Assembly (NCBI GenBank): GCA_027487555.1
Contig: JAIYDI010000019.1
Span: forward strand, 186,001 to 250,000
Direction: 5' to 3'
Length of the DNA stretch: 64,000 nt
From: Hyphomicrobiales bacterium
Lineage (GTDB): Bacteria; Pseudomonadota; Alphaproteobacteria; Rhizobiales; Devosiaceae
Shown here: positions 54,864-63,401 of the stretch, piece after piece
Layout of the letters: every line of letters begins with the position of its first letter
Numbering within the stretch: position 1 is the first letter of the stretch
Translations under genes and position numbers: made by a program
The notes under the pieces: generated by a model
What the model was told of the DNA's origin: nothing
The model's database searches: none
Seen by the model: only the letters and a program-made list of their open reading frames with translations

Positions 54864-55825
54864 TATCCGGCCCTCGACTCGTCGCCGCGAGTCAGGGCGC
54901 GGACATAGAAATATCCCAGCGTCATCATGATCAGGAACAGCAGCACCGCATAAGCGGCGCCGAGGCCCCAGCGCTGGCGGAGGAAGGCGAGTTCGTAGAT
55001 GTGGGTGATCCAGATCTGCGTGGAGCCGACCGGGCCGCCACCGGTCATGATGAACGGGATGATGAAGGAGTTAAAATTCTGCACGACGAGCAGCAGAACC
55101 GTGACCGTGGAAACGCCGCTCAGATGCGGGAATGTGACGTGCCAGAAGCGCTGCCACGGACTTGCGCCATCAACTTGTGCGGCACGGAGTAATTGCTCGG
55201 GCACGGTCTGCAACCCCGCCATCAGCATGATCATGGCGAAGGAGAATTCCTTCCAGATATTCACGACAATGAGCGCGTAGAGGGAAGTCTGCGTATTGTC
55301 GACGAAGTTGATCGGCTTGTCGATCAGCCCCGCGGCCGTCAGCATGGCGCTGATAGCGCCGAAATCCGAGTGGTAGAGCCATTTCCACACATAGGAGGCG
55401 GCAACGGCGCTCACGACCCACGGCACCAGCAGCAGGCCGCGGAGAAAGGCGCGCCCGACGAACTCGCGATGGAGCGAGAGAGCCGCGCCGAGCCCGAGGA
55501 CGAAGGCGAAGAAGGTGGACAGGACAGTCCAGACCAGCGTCTGCCATGTGACCTTCCAGAACACGGGGCTCGACAGAATGGCCGTATAGTTTGAGAGGCC
55601 CGTCCACTGCTTCTGGCTGAGTTGTAAATTCGCCGGGGTGTTAAAGAAGCTCAGTTCGATAGTGTAGTATATCGGGTAGGCGATGACGATGAGCATCACC
55701 AGGATAGCTGGTGCGACATAGAGATAGTCTGCGCGGGCCTGCCAGGCACGTTGCCCGATATGGGGCTTTTTTGGCGGGGAGGCCGGCACGTCGCGGAAGA
55801 TGGCTTGTCCCTGGGCAGTGCTCAT
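54863..55825 (-). CDS. Carbohydrate ABC transporter permease (MalF type)
   Basis: Permease of 320 residues with six spans (first about 40-60, YLYVAPAILVMLIVIAYPI). The coupling loop is LLRAAQVDGASPWQRFWHV. ATG 55825 has AAGGA about 10 bases upstream; a longer frame to 55897 would run through hairpins and is unlikely. It follows the binding-protein gene across a hairpin-rich 128-base gap. Confidence 0.93.
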   Translation of the reverse strand: MSTAQGQAIFRDVPASPPKKPHIGQRAWQARADYLYVAPAILVMLIVIAYPIYYTIELSFFNTPANLQLSQKQWTGLSNYTAILSSPVFWKVTWQTLVWTVLSTFFAFVLGLGAALSLHREFVGRAFLRGLLLVPWVVSAVAASYVWKWLYHSDFGAISAMLTAAGLIDKPINFVDNTQTSLYALIVVNIWKEFSFAMIMLMAGLQTVPEQLLRAAQVDGASPWQRFWHVTFPHLSGVSTVTVLLLVVQNFNSFIIPFIMTGGGPVGSTQIWITHIYELAFLRQRWGLGAAYAVLLFLIMMTLGYFYVRALTRGDESRAG

Positions 55826-55860
55826 GGGCAGCAAGTCCTTAAGGTCACACTTGAAAAAAC

Positions 55861-55945
55861 GGCCGGCAGCCCGGAAACCGCCGGCCTGGGGTACCAAACG
55901 GCCGGCAGTAACGAATTACCGCCGGCCGGGGCGTTGGGAACGCCC
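55861..55945 (-). terminator. Three tandem hairpins between binding-protein and permease genes
   Basis: On the minus strand the order is GGGCGTT/AACGCCC (55929-55945), CGGCCGGC/GCCGGCCG (55899-55928) and GGCCGGC/GCCGGCC (55861-55886). The last is followed at once by GTTTTTTC, so it looks like a true intrinsic terminator. The two GGCCGGC hairpins are near copies of each other. The set probably protects the binding-protein mRNA and lowers permease expression. Confidence 0.75.
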
Positions 55946-55953
55946 GGGAGGAA

Positions 55954-57468
55954 CTAGAGGCCGCCACCGGCGACGATATTCTGGACCTTCTGCGCGGCGT
56001 CTTCGACCGCCTGGTCCACCGTCATGGTGCCTGTAAGCGCGTTCTGCAGCATGTCGGGTACGATGATGTTCATGATCTCCGGCGCCTGCGGGATGACCGG
56101 GAACGGGATGCCGTTGGGCAGCATCGATGTCGTCACATCAAGGAACTTGATCGTCTCGAGGCGCTGCTTCATCGCCGAGGTGAGGAAGCCGTTGACATTG
56201 CCAGGATTCGAACCAACCCAGGCGAGCTTGGTCGACCACTCCGGGCTGTCCCAGAAGCAGATCAGCGCCTTCACTGCCTGCTCATCGGACTTGCCGCCCT
56301 CGACATATTCGGGCTTCACGACATGGATGTTGGAGCCGCCGAACACCACGGCGCGCTTGCCGTCCGGGCCGGTTGGCAACAGGCCATACCGCATGTTCGC
56401 CACTACTTCGTCGGCCACGGCCTTGTCGGAACCGGTCGCCTTCGAGGCAAGGTCGTTCATCTTCGCATATTCGGCCGGATGCGCGATCATCATGCCGAGC
56501 TTTCCGGCGATGAACGGCGCCTGATTTTCGCCCTGGGTATTGGTGAGCGCGGAGGTCGGGGCGGATTTGTCCACCGCATACATCTGGTACGCGGCCTGGA
56601 GGGCCTTTTTGGAGCCTTCCTTGTTGATCCACACATCCTTGTAGGTCGGCGAGGCGGACGCTTCGTCAAGCGCGCCTCCACCATATGCCCACATCACCGG
56701 CATGAAGCGGAACGGCGTGTTGCCGGCATTTTGCTTGGCGACAAGGCCATAGCCGGGAATGCCGAGCTTTTCGGTGATCTGCTTCGAATAGGCGACCAGA
56801 TCGTCCCAGGTCTTGGGCGGCGATTCTGGGTCGAGACCGGCATCCTTGAACACCTTGGCGTTCCAGATCAGCGCCATGGTCTCGTTATTGGTGGGCAACC
56901 CGTAGGTCACGCCCTCGTAGGTGACGGACTTGAGCGCGCCGGGCCAGAAATCCTGCGCGGTATAGCCCACATCCTCGGGCTTCAGCGGCTGCAGGTAGCC
57001 CTTTGCCGCGAACTCGACACCACCGAGGATCTGAAGGCGGAGGACCATCGGTGCGGCATTGCCGAGCAGTGCGGTGCGGAATTTGTCCAGCAACTCGTTG
57101 TACGTGATCGACTGCACGTCGGTCTCGATGTTCGGATAGGCAACTCGGAATGCCTCCCAGAACGCCTTGTCCATCTCGTGGGCAATCTTCGGGTCGGCCT
57201 CAAAAGGGCCGGTGTACCAGTAGCTCACACGCCCCTTGTAGTCGTTCGGCACAACGGCGCCGCAATCCTTGGCGGCATCGAAATCCTTCGTGCCGGCAAT
57301 CGACTTCACATATTCAGGTGACCATTTGCTCAGGTCGACCGCCTGTGCATAGGCGGCGGTAGTCGATGCCACGAGGCTCAGCGCCGTGGCCGCAGCCACT
57401 GCTCCGCTGATCACACGGGCATGCAGAGGACGTGTTGTGTCGCGCTCGAAACCGGGCGTGTTCGTCAT
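55954..57468 (-). CDS. Extracellular substrate-binding protein, family 1 (sugar)
   Basis: Periplasmic binding protein of 504 residues with a long Tat-free signal region (about 1-42, ending AYA). The type II fold shows VSYWYTGPFEADPKIAHEMD, YGLPTNNETMALIWNAKVF, PPKTWDDLVAYSKQI and GKLGMMIAHPAEYA. It should capture the sugar or sugar acid imported by the MalF/MalG/UgpC set. It has its own promoter region after the IclR gene, with an 18-bp palindrome about 106 bases upstream. Confidence 0.92.
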   Translation of the reverse strand: MTNTPGFERDTTRPLHARVISGAVAAATALSLVASTTAAYAQAVDLSKWSPEYVKSIAGTKDFDAAKDCGAVVPNDYKGRVSYWYTGPFEADPKIAHEMDKAFWEAFRVAYPNIETDVQSITYNELLDKFRTALLGNAAPMVLRLQILGGVEFAAKGYLQPLKPEDVGYTAQDFWPGALKSVTYEGVTYGLPTNNETMALIWNAKVFKDAGLDPESPPKTWDDLVAYSKQITEKLGIPGYGLVAKQNAGNTPFRFMPVMWAYGGGALDEASASPTYKDVWINKEGSKKALQAAYQMYAVDKSAPTSALTNTQGENQAPFIAGKLGMMIAHPAEYAKMNDLASKATGSDKAVADEVVANMRYGLLPTGPDGKRAVVFGGSNIHVVKPEYVEGGKSDEQAVKALICFWDSPEWSTKLAWVGSNPGNVNGFLTSAMKQRLETIKFLDVTTSMLPNGIPFPVIPQAPEIMNIIVPDMLQNALTGTMTVDQAVEDAAQKVQNIVAGGGL

Positions 57469-57573
57469 GGATTCCCTCCCATTGCCAGCGCGCGCTGAGT
57501 GGACTTGGTCTCTCCGCAGGTGCGCGCCGATACCTGAACGCTAATGCCGGAACCCGAAACCTGTCAAGCAAGC

Positions 57574-57591
57574 ACCGCAATCCGTTGCGGT
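57574..57591. promoter_or_regulatory. Palindromic operator candidate upstream of the sugar importer operon
   Basis: ACCGCAA-TCCG-TTGCGGT is a perfect 7+7 inverted repeat in the 197-base gap between the binding-protein and IclR genes. TTTGTTAG follows at 57601. A related arrangement (CGCAA-N6-TTGCG, then TTTGTT) lies in front of lacI, so the same regulator may bind both. Confidence 0.6.
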
Positions 57592-57665
57592 AGACGTTAG
57601 TTTGTTAGGTTTGCTCCCCGCAGCAATGTATTGACGGGGGTTAACGACGATGCGGCGGGCGCCGT

Positions 57666-58439
57666 TCAACCCCGCGGTATGCGGGCTGAGATTTGTTGTG
57701 CCGCCTCGATGACCCTGAGCCGCATTCGCTCGCGCGTTGCAGTATCCTTGTCGGCAAGGAACGGGATGCTGAGGGCGGCAAGGAAGCGCCCGGCCGGTTC
57801 AAACACGGGTGCCGCCATGGCGTGGACCGAGAGATTGTGCTCGCCGAGGTCCTGCGCGAAACGCTCCCTTCGGATGCGTATCAATTGGGCGCGGAGCTTA
57901 TTGGGGTCGGTGATGCTGCGCGGCGTGTAGCGGGTGAGGGGCGCGCTGAGATGCCGCTCGAGATCGGCATCTGAAAGATGGGCTAGGATAAGCTTCGAGG
58001 CCGCGCCCGCGTGGAGCGGATAGCTCGTACCGGTGGAGGGCGCGGGCGCATATTCGTGCCGGCCAAGCAGGGCCACGATCACCCTTGCGCGATCGCCGTC
58101 GCGGACCGAGAGCTTTACCGGCTCGCCGAGATCGTCGCGCAGTTGTTGCATCGGGCCTTTGGCGATCTCGCCCAAGTCATAGGCGCCGCCATCGGGGCGC
58201 ACCCGGGCAGCGAGGGCGATGAGCGCCGGGCCCAAGGCAAACACGCCATCGGTGCTGCGGCGAACGAATTGCCGCGCAAGCAGGCTGTTGAGCACGCGAT
58301 AGACAGTGGAGCGGGGCAGGCCGAGGCGATCGCAAAGCTCGCGGATGGTGGCGCCTTGGTCTTCCTGTTCCAGGAGGGCCAAGAGGTCGAGTGTGCGCTC
58401 AAGCACCGGCACGCCGTTGCGGGCGGCGCTGCTGGGCAT
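57666..58439 (-). CDS. IclR-family transcriptional regulator
   Basis: Regulator of 257 residues. The N-terminal winged helix-turn-helix is LLEQEDQGATIRELCDRLGL plus PRSTVYRVLNSLL, followed by the effector domain with YPLHAGAASKLILAH and NLSVHAMAAPVFE. IclR proteins often respond to aromatic or sugar-acid intermediates. It lies between the importer operon and lacI on the same strand. Confidence 0.92.
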   Translation of the reverse strand: MPSSAARNGVPVLERTLDLLALLEQEDQGATIRELCDRLGLPRSTVYRVLNSLLARQFVRRSTDGVFALGPALIALAARVRPDGGAYDLGEIAKGPMQQLRDDLGEPVKLSVRDGDRARVIVALLGRHEYAPAPSTGTSYPLHAGAASKLILAHLSDADLERHLSAPLTRYTPRSITDPNKLRAQLIRIRRERFAQDLGEHNLSVHAMAAPVFEPAGRFLAALSIPFLADKDTATRERMRLRVIEAAQQISARIPRG

Positions 58440-58528
58440 GTCACGTTCTCCTTGCGCTGTTCATTTCCGAACAAGGCTAGCACCCCGATTGGAGAGGCGC
58501 CACGCAACCAAAGGTGAGCCACTTGTGC

Positions 58529-59557
58529 TCAAGCAGGTTCGATAAGCCCGGCGAAGCGGTCGGCCCAATGCGGGGCGCGTGCCGGCCCGGTGGATTCCCG
58601 TCGGACGATCTCTGCCGTAAGCCCGACCCGGATCGGCGGCCGGGCGCTGCCCTCGGGGCTGGCGAGGCGGTCCGCAATCAGACGCACCATGCTGGCGCCG
58701 ATTTCCACATGTGGCACGCGCACACTGGTGAGGCGCGGCGAAATTTGCGTCGCGACGGCGAAGTCGGAGAAGCCGACCACCGAGATATCGTCGGGCACCG
58801 AGACGCCGAGCCGCATCAGTTCGGACATGGCGTTCACCGCGATGCCGTCATGCGCGCAGAACAAGGCGGTTGGCGCAGCGCCTTGGCGCAGATGGTTGCG
58901 GAATGCGTGTCCGAAGCCCAGAACCTCGTCAAAGACGATGTCGTCGACCCGCGCGCCATGGGTCTCCAACATACCGTCGCGGAAACCACGCAGCCGCTCG
59001 GTGCGGCCGGTAGGGACCGTACTGCCATGCACGAAGGCCACCTGCCTGTGCCCGAGCCCGGCGAGCATGCGGCCGACCGCCACCCCCGCCTCCCAATCGG
59101 CGCACACGACATGGTCGAACCGGCTTTCCGGCTCGGTATAGGTGGCGAGCACGGTGGGCAAGCCGACCCGGGCCGCGAGATCGGTCACCTCGTTGACGCG
59201 CGGTACCGCGAGGATCAGTCCGACCACGGCAGGCTCGAGATCGGCATCCCTGAGATAGCGCGCCTGGCGCGGCACAATGCGATAGCCGAGCCGCTCGGCC
59301 TCGCTTTCGGCGCCATGCTGCACGTTGAGCCACATCTCGGACGAAACGAGGTCGATCTCCTGCCGCACAAACAGGATCTGGCCGGCCGGGTGACTGAGTT
59401 CGGGGTTGAGTCGGTAGCCGAGCGCATGGGCGGCGCGCAGGACACGGCTGCGGGTAGCGTCTCCAACGCCCGGCTTACCGGACAGCGCGCGGGACACCGA
59501 GAATTTCGACAGGCCGAGTTGATCCGCCAGATCCTGTATCGTCACCCGCTGCGCCAT
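58529..59557 (-). CDS. LacI-family transcriptional regulator
   Basis: Repressor of 342 residues. The helix-turn-helix and hinge are VTIQDLADQLGLSKFSVSRA and DATRSRVLRAAHALGYRLNP. The periplasmic-binding-like effector domain includes TALFCAHDGIAVNAMSELM and GVSVPDDISVVGFSDF. ATG 59557 has AGGGGG 4 bases upstream and starts six codons before the domain; an ATG at 59575 has no ribosome site. It is divergent from an enolase-superfamily gene, suggesting control of that gene and of itself. Confidence 0.93.
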   Translation of the reverse strand: MAQRVTIQDLADQLGLSKFSVSRALSGKPGVGDATRSRVLRAAHALGYRLNPELSHPAGQILFVRQEIDLVSSEMWLNVQHGAESEAERLGYRIVPRQARYLRDADLEPAVVGLILAVPRVNEVTDLAARVGLPTVLATYTEPESRFDHVVCADWEAGVAVGRMLAGLGHRQVAFVHGSTVPTGRTERLRGFRDGMLETHGARVDDIVFDEVLGFGHAFRNHLRQGAAPTALFCAHDGIAVNAMSELMRLGVSVPDDISVVGFSDFAVATQISPRLTSVRVPHVEIGASMVRLIADRLASPEGSARPPIRVGLTAEIVRRESTGPARAPHWADRFAGLIEPA

Positions 59558-59629
59558 GGGTCCCCCTGTTCCCATTTGAGACGGTTCTGATGCGACGGGC
59601 GCCTCGACCTGTCAAGAAATGCGCGAATA

Positions 59630-59690
59630 CGCAAAAATCGTTGCGGCATTTGTTTGGTAAGTTTAGCATAGAAACTAACAAAAACCAAAC
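59630..59690. promoter_or_regulatory. Repeat-rich divergent regulatory region between lacI and the enolase gene
   Basis: The AT-rich stretch holds CGCAA-N6-TTGCG (59630-59645), AGTTT-N7-AAACT (59660-59676) and GTTTGGT/ACCAAAC (59652-59658, 59684-59690). TTTGTTAG also occurs on the minus strand (59675-59682), as it does near 57601. These are likely operators for the LacI or IclR protein, but which binds which cannot be told. Confidence 0.55.
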
Positions 59691-59810
59691 TCTGCCACAT
59701 CCACTGCAAACGGATGAACGACGTCTGAAACCCTGCCGCAGGGCGGCTCCGACACTCGGCGCGTTGACCGGACGAAAACGCCCGGCCTAGAGTTCGATTT
59801 ATGGGATAGG

Positions 59811-59830
59811 CCTGTTCAAATCGGAACAGG
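59811..59830 (+). promoter_or_regulatory. Operator candidate just upstream of the divergent enolase gene
   Basis: CCTGTTC-N6-GAACAGG is a perfect 7+7 inverted repeat ending 17 bases before the ATG, next to the ribosome site GAGAGGAAG. A bound repressor would block transcription. Inverted TTC/GAA half-sites recall IclR-type operators. Confidence 0.6.
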
Positions 59831-59847
59831 TTGAGAGGAAGACCACA

Positions 59848-61050
59848 ATGAAGATCACCGACCTGCGCTGCGCCGTGATCGGCAAGCACCCAATCGTCCG
59901 CATCGTGACCGACGAAGGCCTCCATGGCCTGGGTGAAGTCGAGTTCACCAAGACCTATCTGAAGCCTTGGGTTCTGCATTTCCGCGAGGCGCTGCTTGGC
60001 GAGGACCCGACCGATGTCGAGCGCTGCATGCTGAAGATCCGGCAGCGCGGCTCGTTCAAGCCCTATGGGGCGGCAGTCAGCGCCATCGAGCATGCCCTTT
60101 GGGATATCGCGGGCAAGGCGGCCAATGTGCCCGCCTACAAGCTGCTTGGCGGCAAGGTGCGCGACAAGGTGCGCGTCTATAACGGTTCGGTTCGGCGCAA
60201 GCGGGCGGGCGACCGCCCCGAGGATTTCGCCGCCGACGTGAAGTGGATGGCCGAGCAGCCGCATGGCTTCTTCATGGTGAAGCAGGGCATCAGCTTCCAC
60301 TCATCGATGAAGTCGAGCTACCCCGATTTCCACTATGGCGTGACGCAGCCACCGACCTATCACGGCGCCATGGACCAGGGGCAGATTTCCGAGCACGCCT
60401 TCAACTACATGCTCGATTGCGTCATCGCCATGAAGGAGGCGCTGGGCGACAAGGTATCGCTTGCGCTCGATTGCGGCCCGGGCTGGTTCCTCAACGACGC
60501 CATCCGCTTTGCGCAGGCGGTGGAGAAGTACAACCTGATGTGGCTCGAGGATATGCTCACCGGCGACTATGTGCCGTGGGTCAATCCGCAGGCCTATCGG
60601 GAGCTGACGCAATCGACCTCGACGCCGATCCATACCGGCGAACAGATCTACCTGAGGCACAATTTCAAGGAACTGATCGAGACGCAGGCCGTGCGCGTCG
60701 TGGGACCGGACCCGGCCGATATCGGAGGCATCGCCGAGCTCAAATGGGTCGCCGAGCACGCCTATATGCACTCGATCATGATGGCGCCGCACGGCACGGC
60801 GAACGGGTTGCTCGGGCTCGGTGCGCTGATCAATGTGTGCGCGACGCTGCCGGCCAACTATATCGCCTTCGAGTATCCGAGCGCGTCGGACCCGTGGTGG
60901 GAAGACATCGTCACCGGCCTGCCGGATGGCCCGATCGTCAAGAACTCGATGGTCGACCTGCTGCCGGGCCCCGGCCTCGGGCTCGATATCGATGCCAAGG
61001 CGGCCAAGCCTTACTTGAAGGAAGAGGATTCCGGCTTCTTCGACCCGTGA
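59848..61050 (+). CDS. Mandelate racemase/enolase-superfamily protein, substrate unassigned
   Basis: Enzyme of 400 residues. The visible active-site set is FFMVKQGIS, LALDCGPGW (metal Asp), LMWLEDMLTG (Glu), IHTGEQIYL (Glu) and MMAPHGTANG with a possible acid/base His. A loop with several His and Tyr residues (about 150-175, SSYPDFHYG and PPTYHGAMD) is unusual. The C-terminal half resembles the enzyme at 51462-52817 (DPWWEDIVTGLP against [11 protein letters not shown]), so the two may be related dehydratases. It stands alone and divergent from lacI. Confidence 0.84.
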   Translation: MKITDLRCAVIGKHPIVRIVTDEGLHGLGEVEFTKTYLKPWVLHFREALLGEDPTDVERCMLKIRQRGSFKPYGAAVSAIEHALWDIAGKAANVPAYKLLGGKVRDKVRVYNGSVRRKRAGDRPEDFAADVKWMAEQPHGFFMVKQGISFHSSMKSSYPDFHYGVTQPPTYHGAMDQGQISEHAFNYMLDCVIAMKEALGDKVSLALDCGPGWFLNDAIRFAQAVEKYNLMWLEDMLTGDYVPWVNPQAYRELTQSTSTPIHTGEQIYLRHNFKELIETQAVRVVGPDPADIGGIAELKWVAEHAYMHSIMMAPHGTANGLLGLGALINVCATLPANYIAFEYPSASDPWWEDIVTGLPDGPIVKNSMVDLLPGPGLGLDIDAKAAKPYLKEEDSGFFDP

Positions 61051-61113
61051 GGGGGGGCAGGGCGGTTAAGCGCCCTTAATCTTCGTTAACGAATGGTTGT
61101 TAGGATGGCGGGC

Positions 61114-63105
61114 ATGTCGCTCGCCGTCTCGCCTTCGCTGACGCCGATGGGCCGCTCCGACGCCGGAACGGACCCGGCTGCGCGCGCCCTGCAGGCGCTG
61201 GTGCAGATGGCGGCCAATGCCGACGCACCGCTCGAGGCGCTGGTGAAGGCCGTTGCCGCCAACAATCTGACGACATTGGTGGTGAGCGGCGAGACGCTGC
61301 AGGTGCGGCTCTCGGTTGCGCTGCCGGTCGGCACGGCGCTGACCATCGCGCCGGCCCCGAGCAATCCGGCAGCCGTGAGTGTGCAGGTGAAGCCGCAGGC
61401 GACGATCGCGCAGATGGCGCCCGAAGCACCGGCACAAACTGCCGCGGCGGCGGCGCTGTCGGCGATGACCTCAAGGCCGGTTCCCGACGCGCCGGTGCGA
61501 GCCGCACAGGTACGACAGGTCCAAGGAAGCGGGCCTGCTGCGCCATTGGATGAACCGAACCTATCCGCATCGACGGCAACGCAGATCGTGCCACTGGCGC
61601 GCCGTGACGGTTCCAATGCGCCGCATGGCGCGGCGGTGGTCGCCAACGGTCCGCTGCCATCCGACATGGCGGTGCAGTCGGCCGCGGCGTCGCGGTCGCT
61701 GGCGACCAAGGCACCGGAGACAGAGCCAGTTGCAATTGCCCCCCGGGTGCGCAGTGTCGCGCCCGGTTCCGGGTCGGCCGCGGCAGCGCCACTGCCAAGA
61801 CCAATGATGCCCGGCGGTGCGATGCCGTCCATCGCGCTGCCATTGGCCGATGCCGCACCAGTCCCTGCGGCGACATCCACCGCGCCGGCAGGCCCAGTGC
61901 CCGCCGCGCAGTCGCCTGCGCAAGGTGCAACGCCTCCGCCTCTTCCTGCTCCCGCGATCCCAACTGTGCCGACGGAGGCCGGACAGACCGCGCCGCCGTC
62001 ACCATCACCACCACTGGTGGCGAAGCCTGCCGCCGCGCCGCCAGTACAGGTGGCGACCTCCGCGCCAGTTCCCGCCACGCCGACTGCAGCCTCAGCGCCA
62101 CCGGCCCCTGTGGCGACCGTAGTCGCTCCAGATGCACCCACCTCGCCCCGGACGCAGGCGCCTGAGCCAGCACGACCAGCCGCGATACCCTACGCGACCG
62201 CACCAAGGCCAAGCGCGCCGCCCGGGGTTGCATCGGCGCTCGGCGTCCCGCACGCTGCTGCCACGCAGCAGCCGCTGGCGCCGATGCTGGCCGATGCGGC
62301 TAAACTGGCGGCCGACCCGACCATGCCGCAGCCCCTGCGCGCTGCCGCGCAGCAGGTGGTAGCGCAGGCCCTCGATCCAGCGCGCGTGCCTGTCGATGCC
62401 GTCGTGCTCCGGCAGGCGGTGGAGACCGCGGGCGTGCTGCGGCCGCTCACGCCGCTGGGGACGCCTGACCTCTCTACACGCCTCACCGCTCTCCGCGACG
62501 TGCTTGCCCGGCTGCTGGGCGATGCTGCTGCTCCGCTTGCGAATGACCGCCGGCGCCAGCCGTCCGTGCCAGTGCGGGGGGATGCCCCGCACGCCGAACG
62601 GAGCGAAATGGTGTCGCTTGTCGCGGATGCCCCAGGCGGGCTTGCCCATCGCCTGCTGGCAGAAACCGATGGCGCTCTGTCGCGGCTGAAGCTCCTGCAG
62701 GCCGCTTCGCTACCGGCGGATGGCCGCGCGCCTGACCCGGCGCGCCCCGCGGAGTACCGCGTCGAGATACCCATGCTGCTTGGCCGCGAGGCGACCACGA
62801 TCCAGTTCGTCTTCGACCGTGAGGCGCAGCCGCAGGAGCCCAGGAAGCCGCGCGGCTGGCGCATGCGCTTCGCGCTCAATGTTGCCGCCTTGGGCGAAGT
62901 TGGCGCCGATATCAGCATTCTGGGTGCCGCGACGCAGGTGACGGTCTGGGCGAGCGAGACAGAGACCGCAGCGCTGATCGCGGCCATGCTGCCCGAGCTC
63001 GGGCCGGCACTCGCTGCCCGCGGGCTGGAGCCTGGCGCCATCCGCATGCGGCACGGCCGACCGGGCAGCATTGCACCGGGCCGCCTGCTGGATAGCGCAA
63101 GATGA
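61114..63105 (+). CDS. Flagellar hook-length control protein FliK-like
   Basis: Protein of 663 residues. A long Pro/Ala-rich, low-complexity middle (about 120-390) acts as the molecular-ruler type linker. The C-terminal Flg_hook-like domain includes EYRVEIPMLLGREATTIQFV, WRMRFALNVAALGEVGADIS and MLPELGPALAARGLEPGAIR. It would gate the switch from hook to filament export. ATG 61114 has AGGA 8 bases upstream; in-frame ATGs at 61093 and 61105 are alternatives. It overlaps the FlhB-like gene by ATGA. Other flagellar genes are not in the window. Confidence 0.82.
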   Translation: MSLAVSPSLTPMGRSDAGTDPAARALQALVQMAANADAPLEALVKAVAANNLTTLVVSGETLQVRLSVALPVGTALTIAPAPSNPAAVSVQVKPQATIAQMAPEAPAQTAAAAALSAMTSRPVPDAPVRAAQVRQVQGSGPAAPLDEPNLSASTATQIVPLARRDGSNAPHGAAVVANGPLPSDMAVQSAAASRSLATKAPETEPVAIAPRVRSVAPGSGSAAAAPLPRPMMPGGAMPSIALPLADAAPVPAATSTAPAGPVPAAQSPAQGATPPPLPAPAIPTVPTEAGQTAPPSPSPPLVAKPAAAPPVQVATSAPVPATPTAASAPPAPVATVVAPDAPTSPRTQAPEPARPAAIPYATAPRPSAPPGVASALGVPHAAATQQPLAPMLADAAKLAADPTMPQPLRAAAQQVVAQALDPARVPVDAVVLRQAVETAGVLRPLTPLGTPDLSTRLTALRDVLARLLGDAAAPLANDRRRQPSVPVRGDAPHAERSEMVSLVADAPGGLAHRLLAETDGALSRLKLLQAASLPADGRAPDPARPAEYRVEIPMLLGREATTIQFVFDREAQPQEPRKPRGWRMRFALNVAALGEVGADISILGAATQVTVWASETETAALIAAMLPELGPALAARGLEPGAIRMRHGRPGSIAPGRLLDSAR

Positions 63106-63398
63106 GCGACAATCCGGACGAGGCAAAGATCGATCTCGCGGTCGCGCTGCAATACGAAAAGGGCACGCGCACCGCACCCAGGGTCACGGCCAAGGGGCGC
63201 GGCGAGGTAGCCCGCCATATTGTCGCCAGTGCAAATGAGCACGGTGTAACGGTTGAGGCCAACCGGCAACTCGCCGAGGCGCTCTCTGGCGTCGATCTCG
63301 ATACCACCATCCCCGTCGAGCTCTATGAGGCCGCCGCGGAAGTGATCGGCATGGTGCTCCGCGCCGCCGAAAAGCGGCGGTCGAGCCCCCTCCGCTGA
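63102..63398 (+). CDS. FlhB C-terminal domain-like small protein
   Basis: Protein of 98 residues matching only the cytoplasmic part of FlhB after its autocleavage site. Visible marks are VALQYEKGTRTAPRVTAKG, EVARHIVASANEHGVTVEAN, AEALSGVDLDTTIPVELYEA and AEVIGMVLRAA. The membrane part and the NPTH cleavage motif are absent, so it is a stand-alone FlhB2-type protein. It is translationally coupled to fliK, the FlhB partner in substrate switching. Confidence 0.87.
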   Translation: MSDNPDEAKIDLAVALQYEKGTRTAPRVTAKGRGEVARHIVASANEHGVTVEANRQLAEALSGVDLDTTIPVELYEAAAEVIGMVLRAAEKRRSSPLR

Positions 63399-63401
63399 AG
63401 G

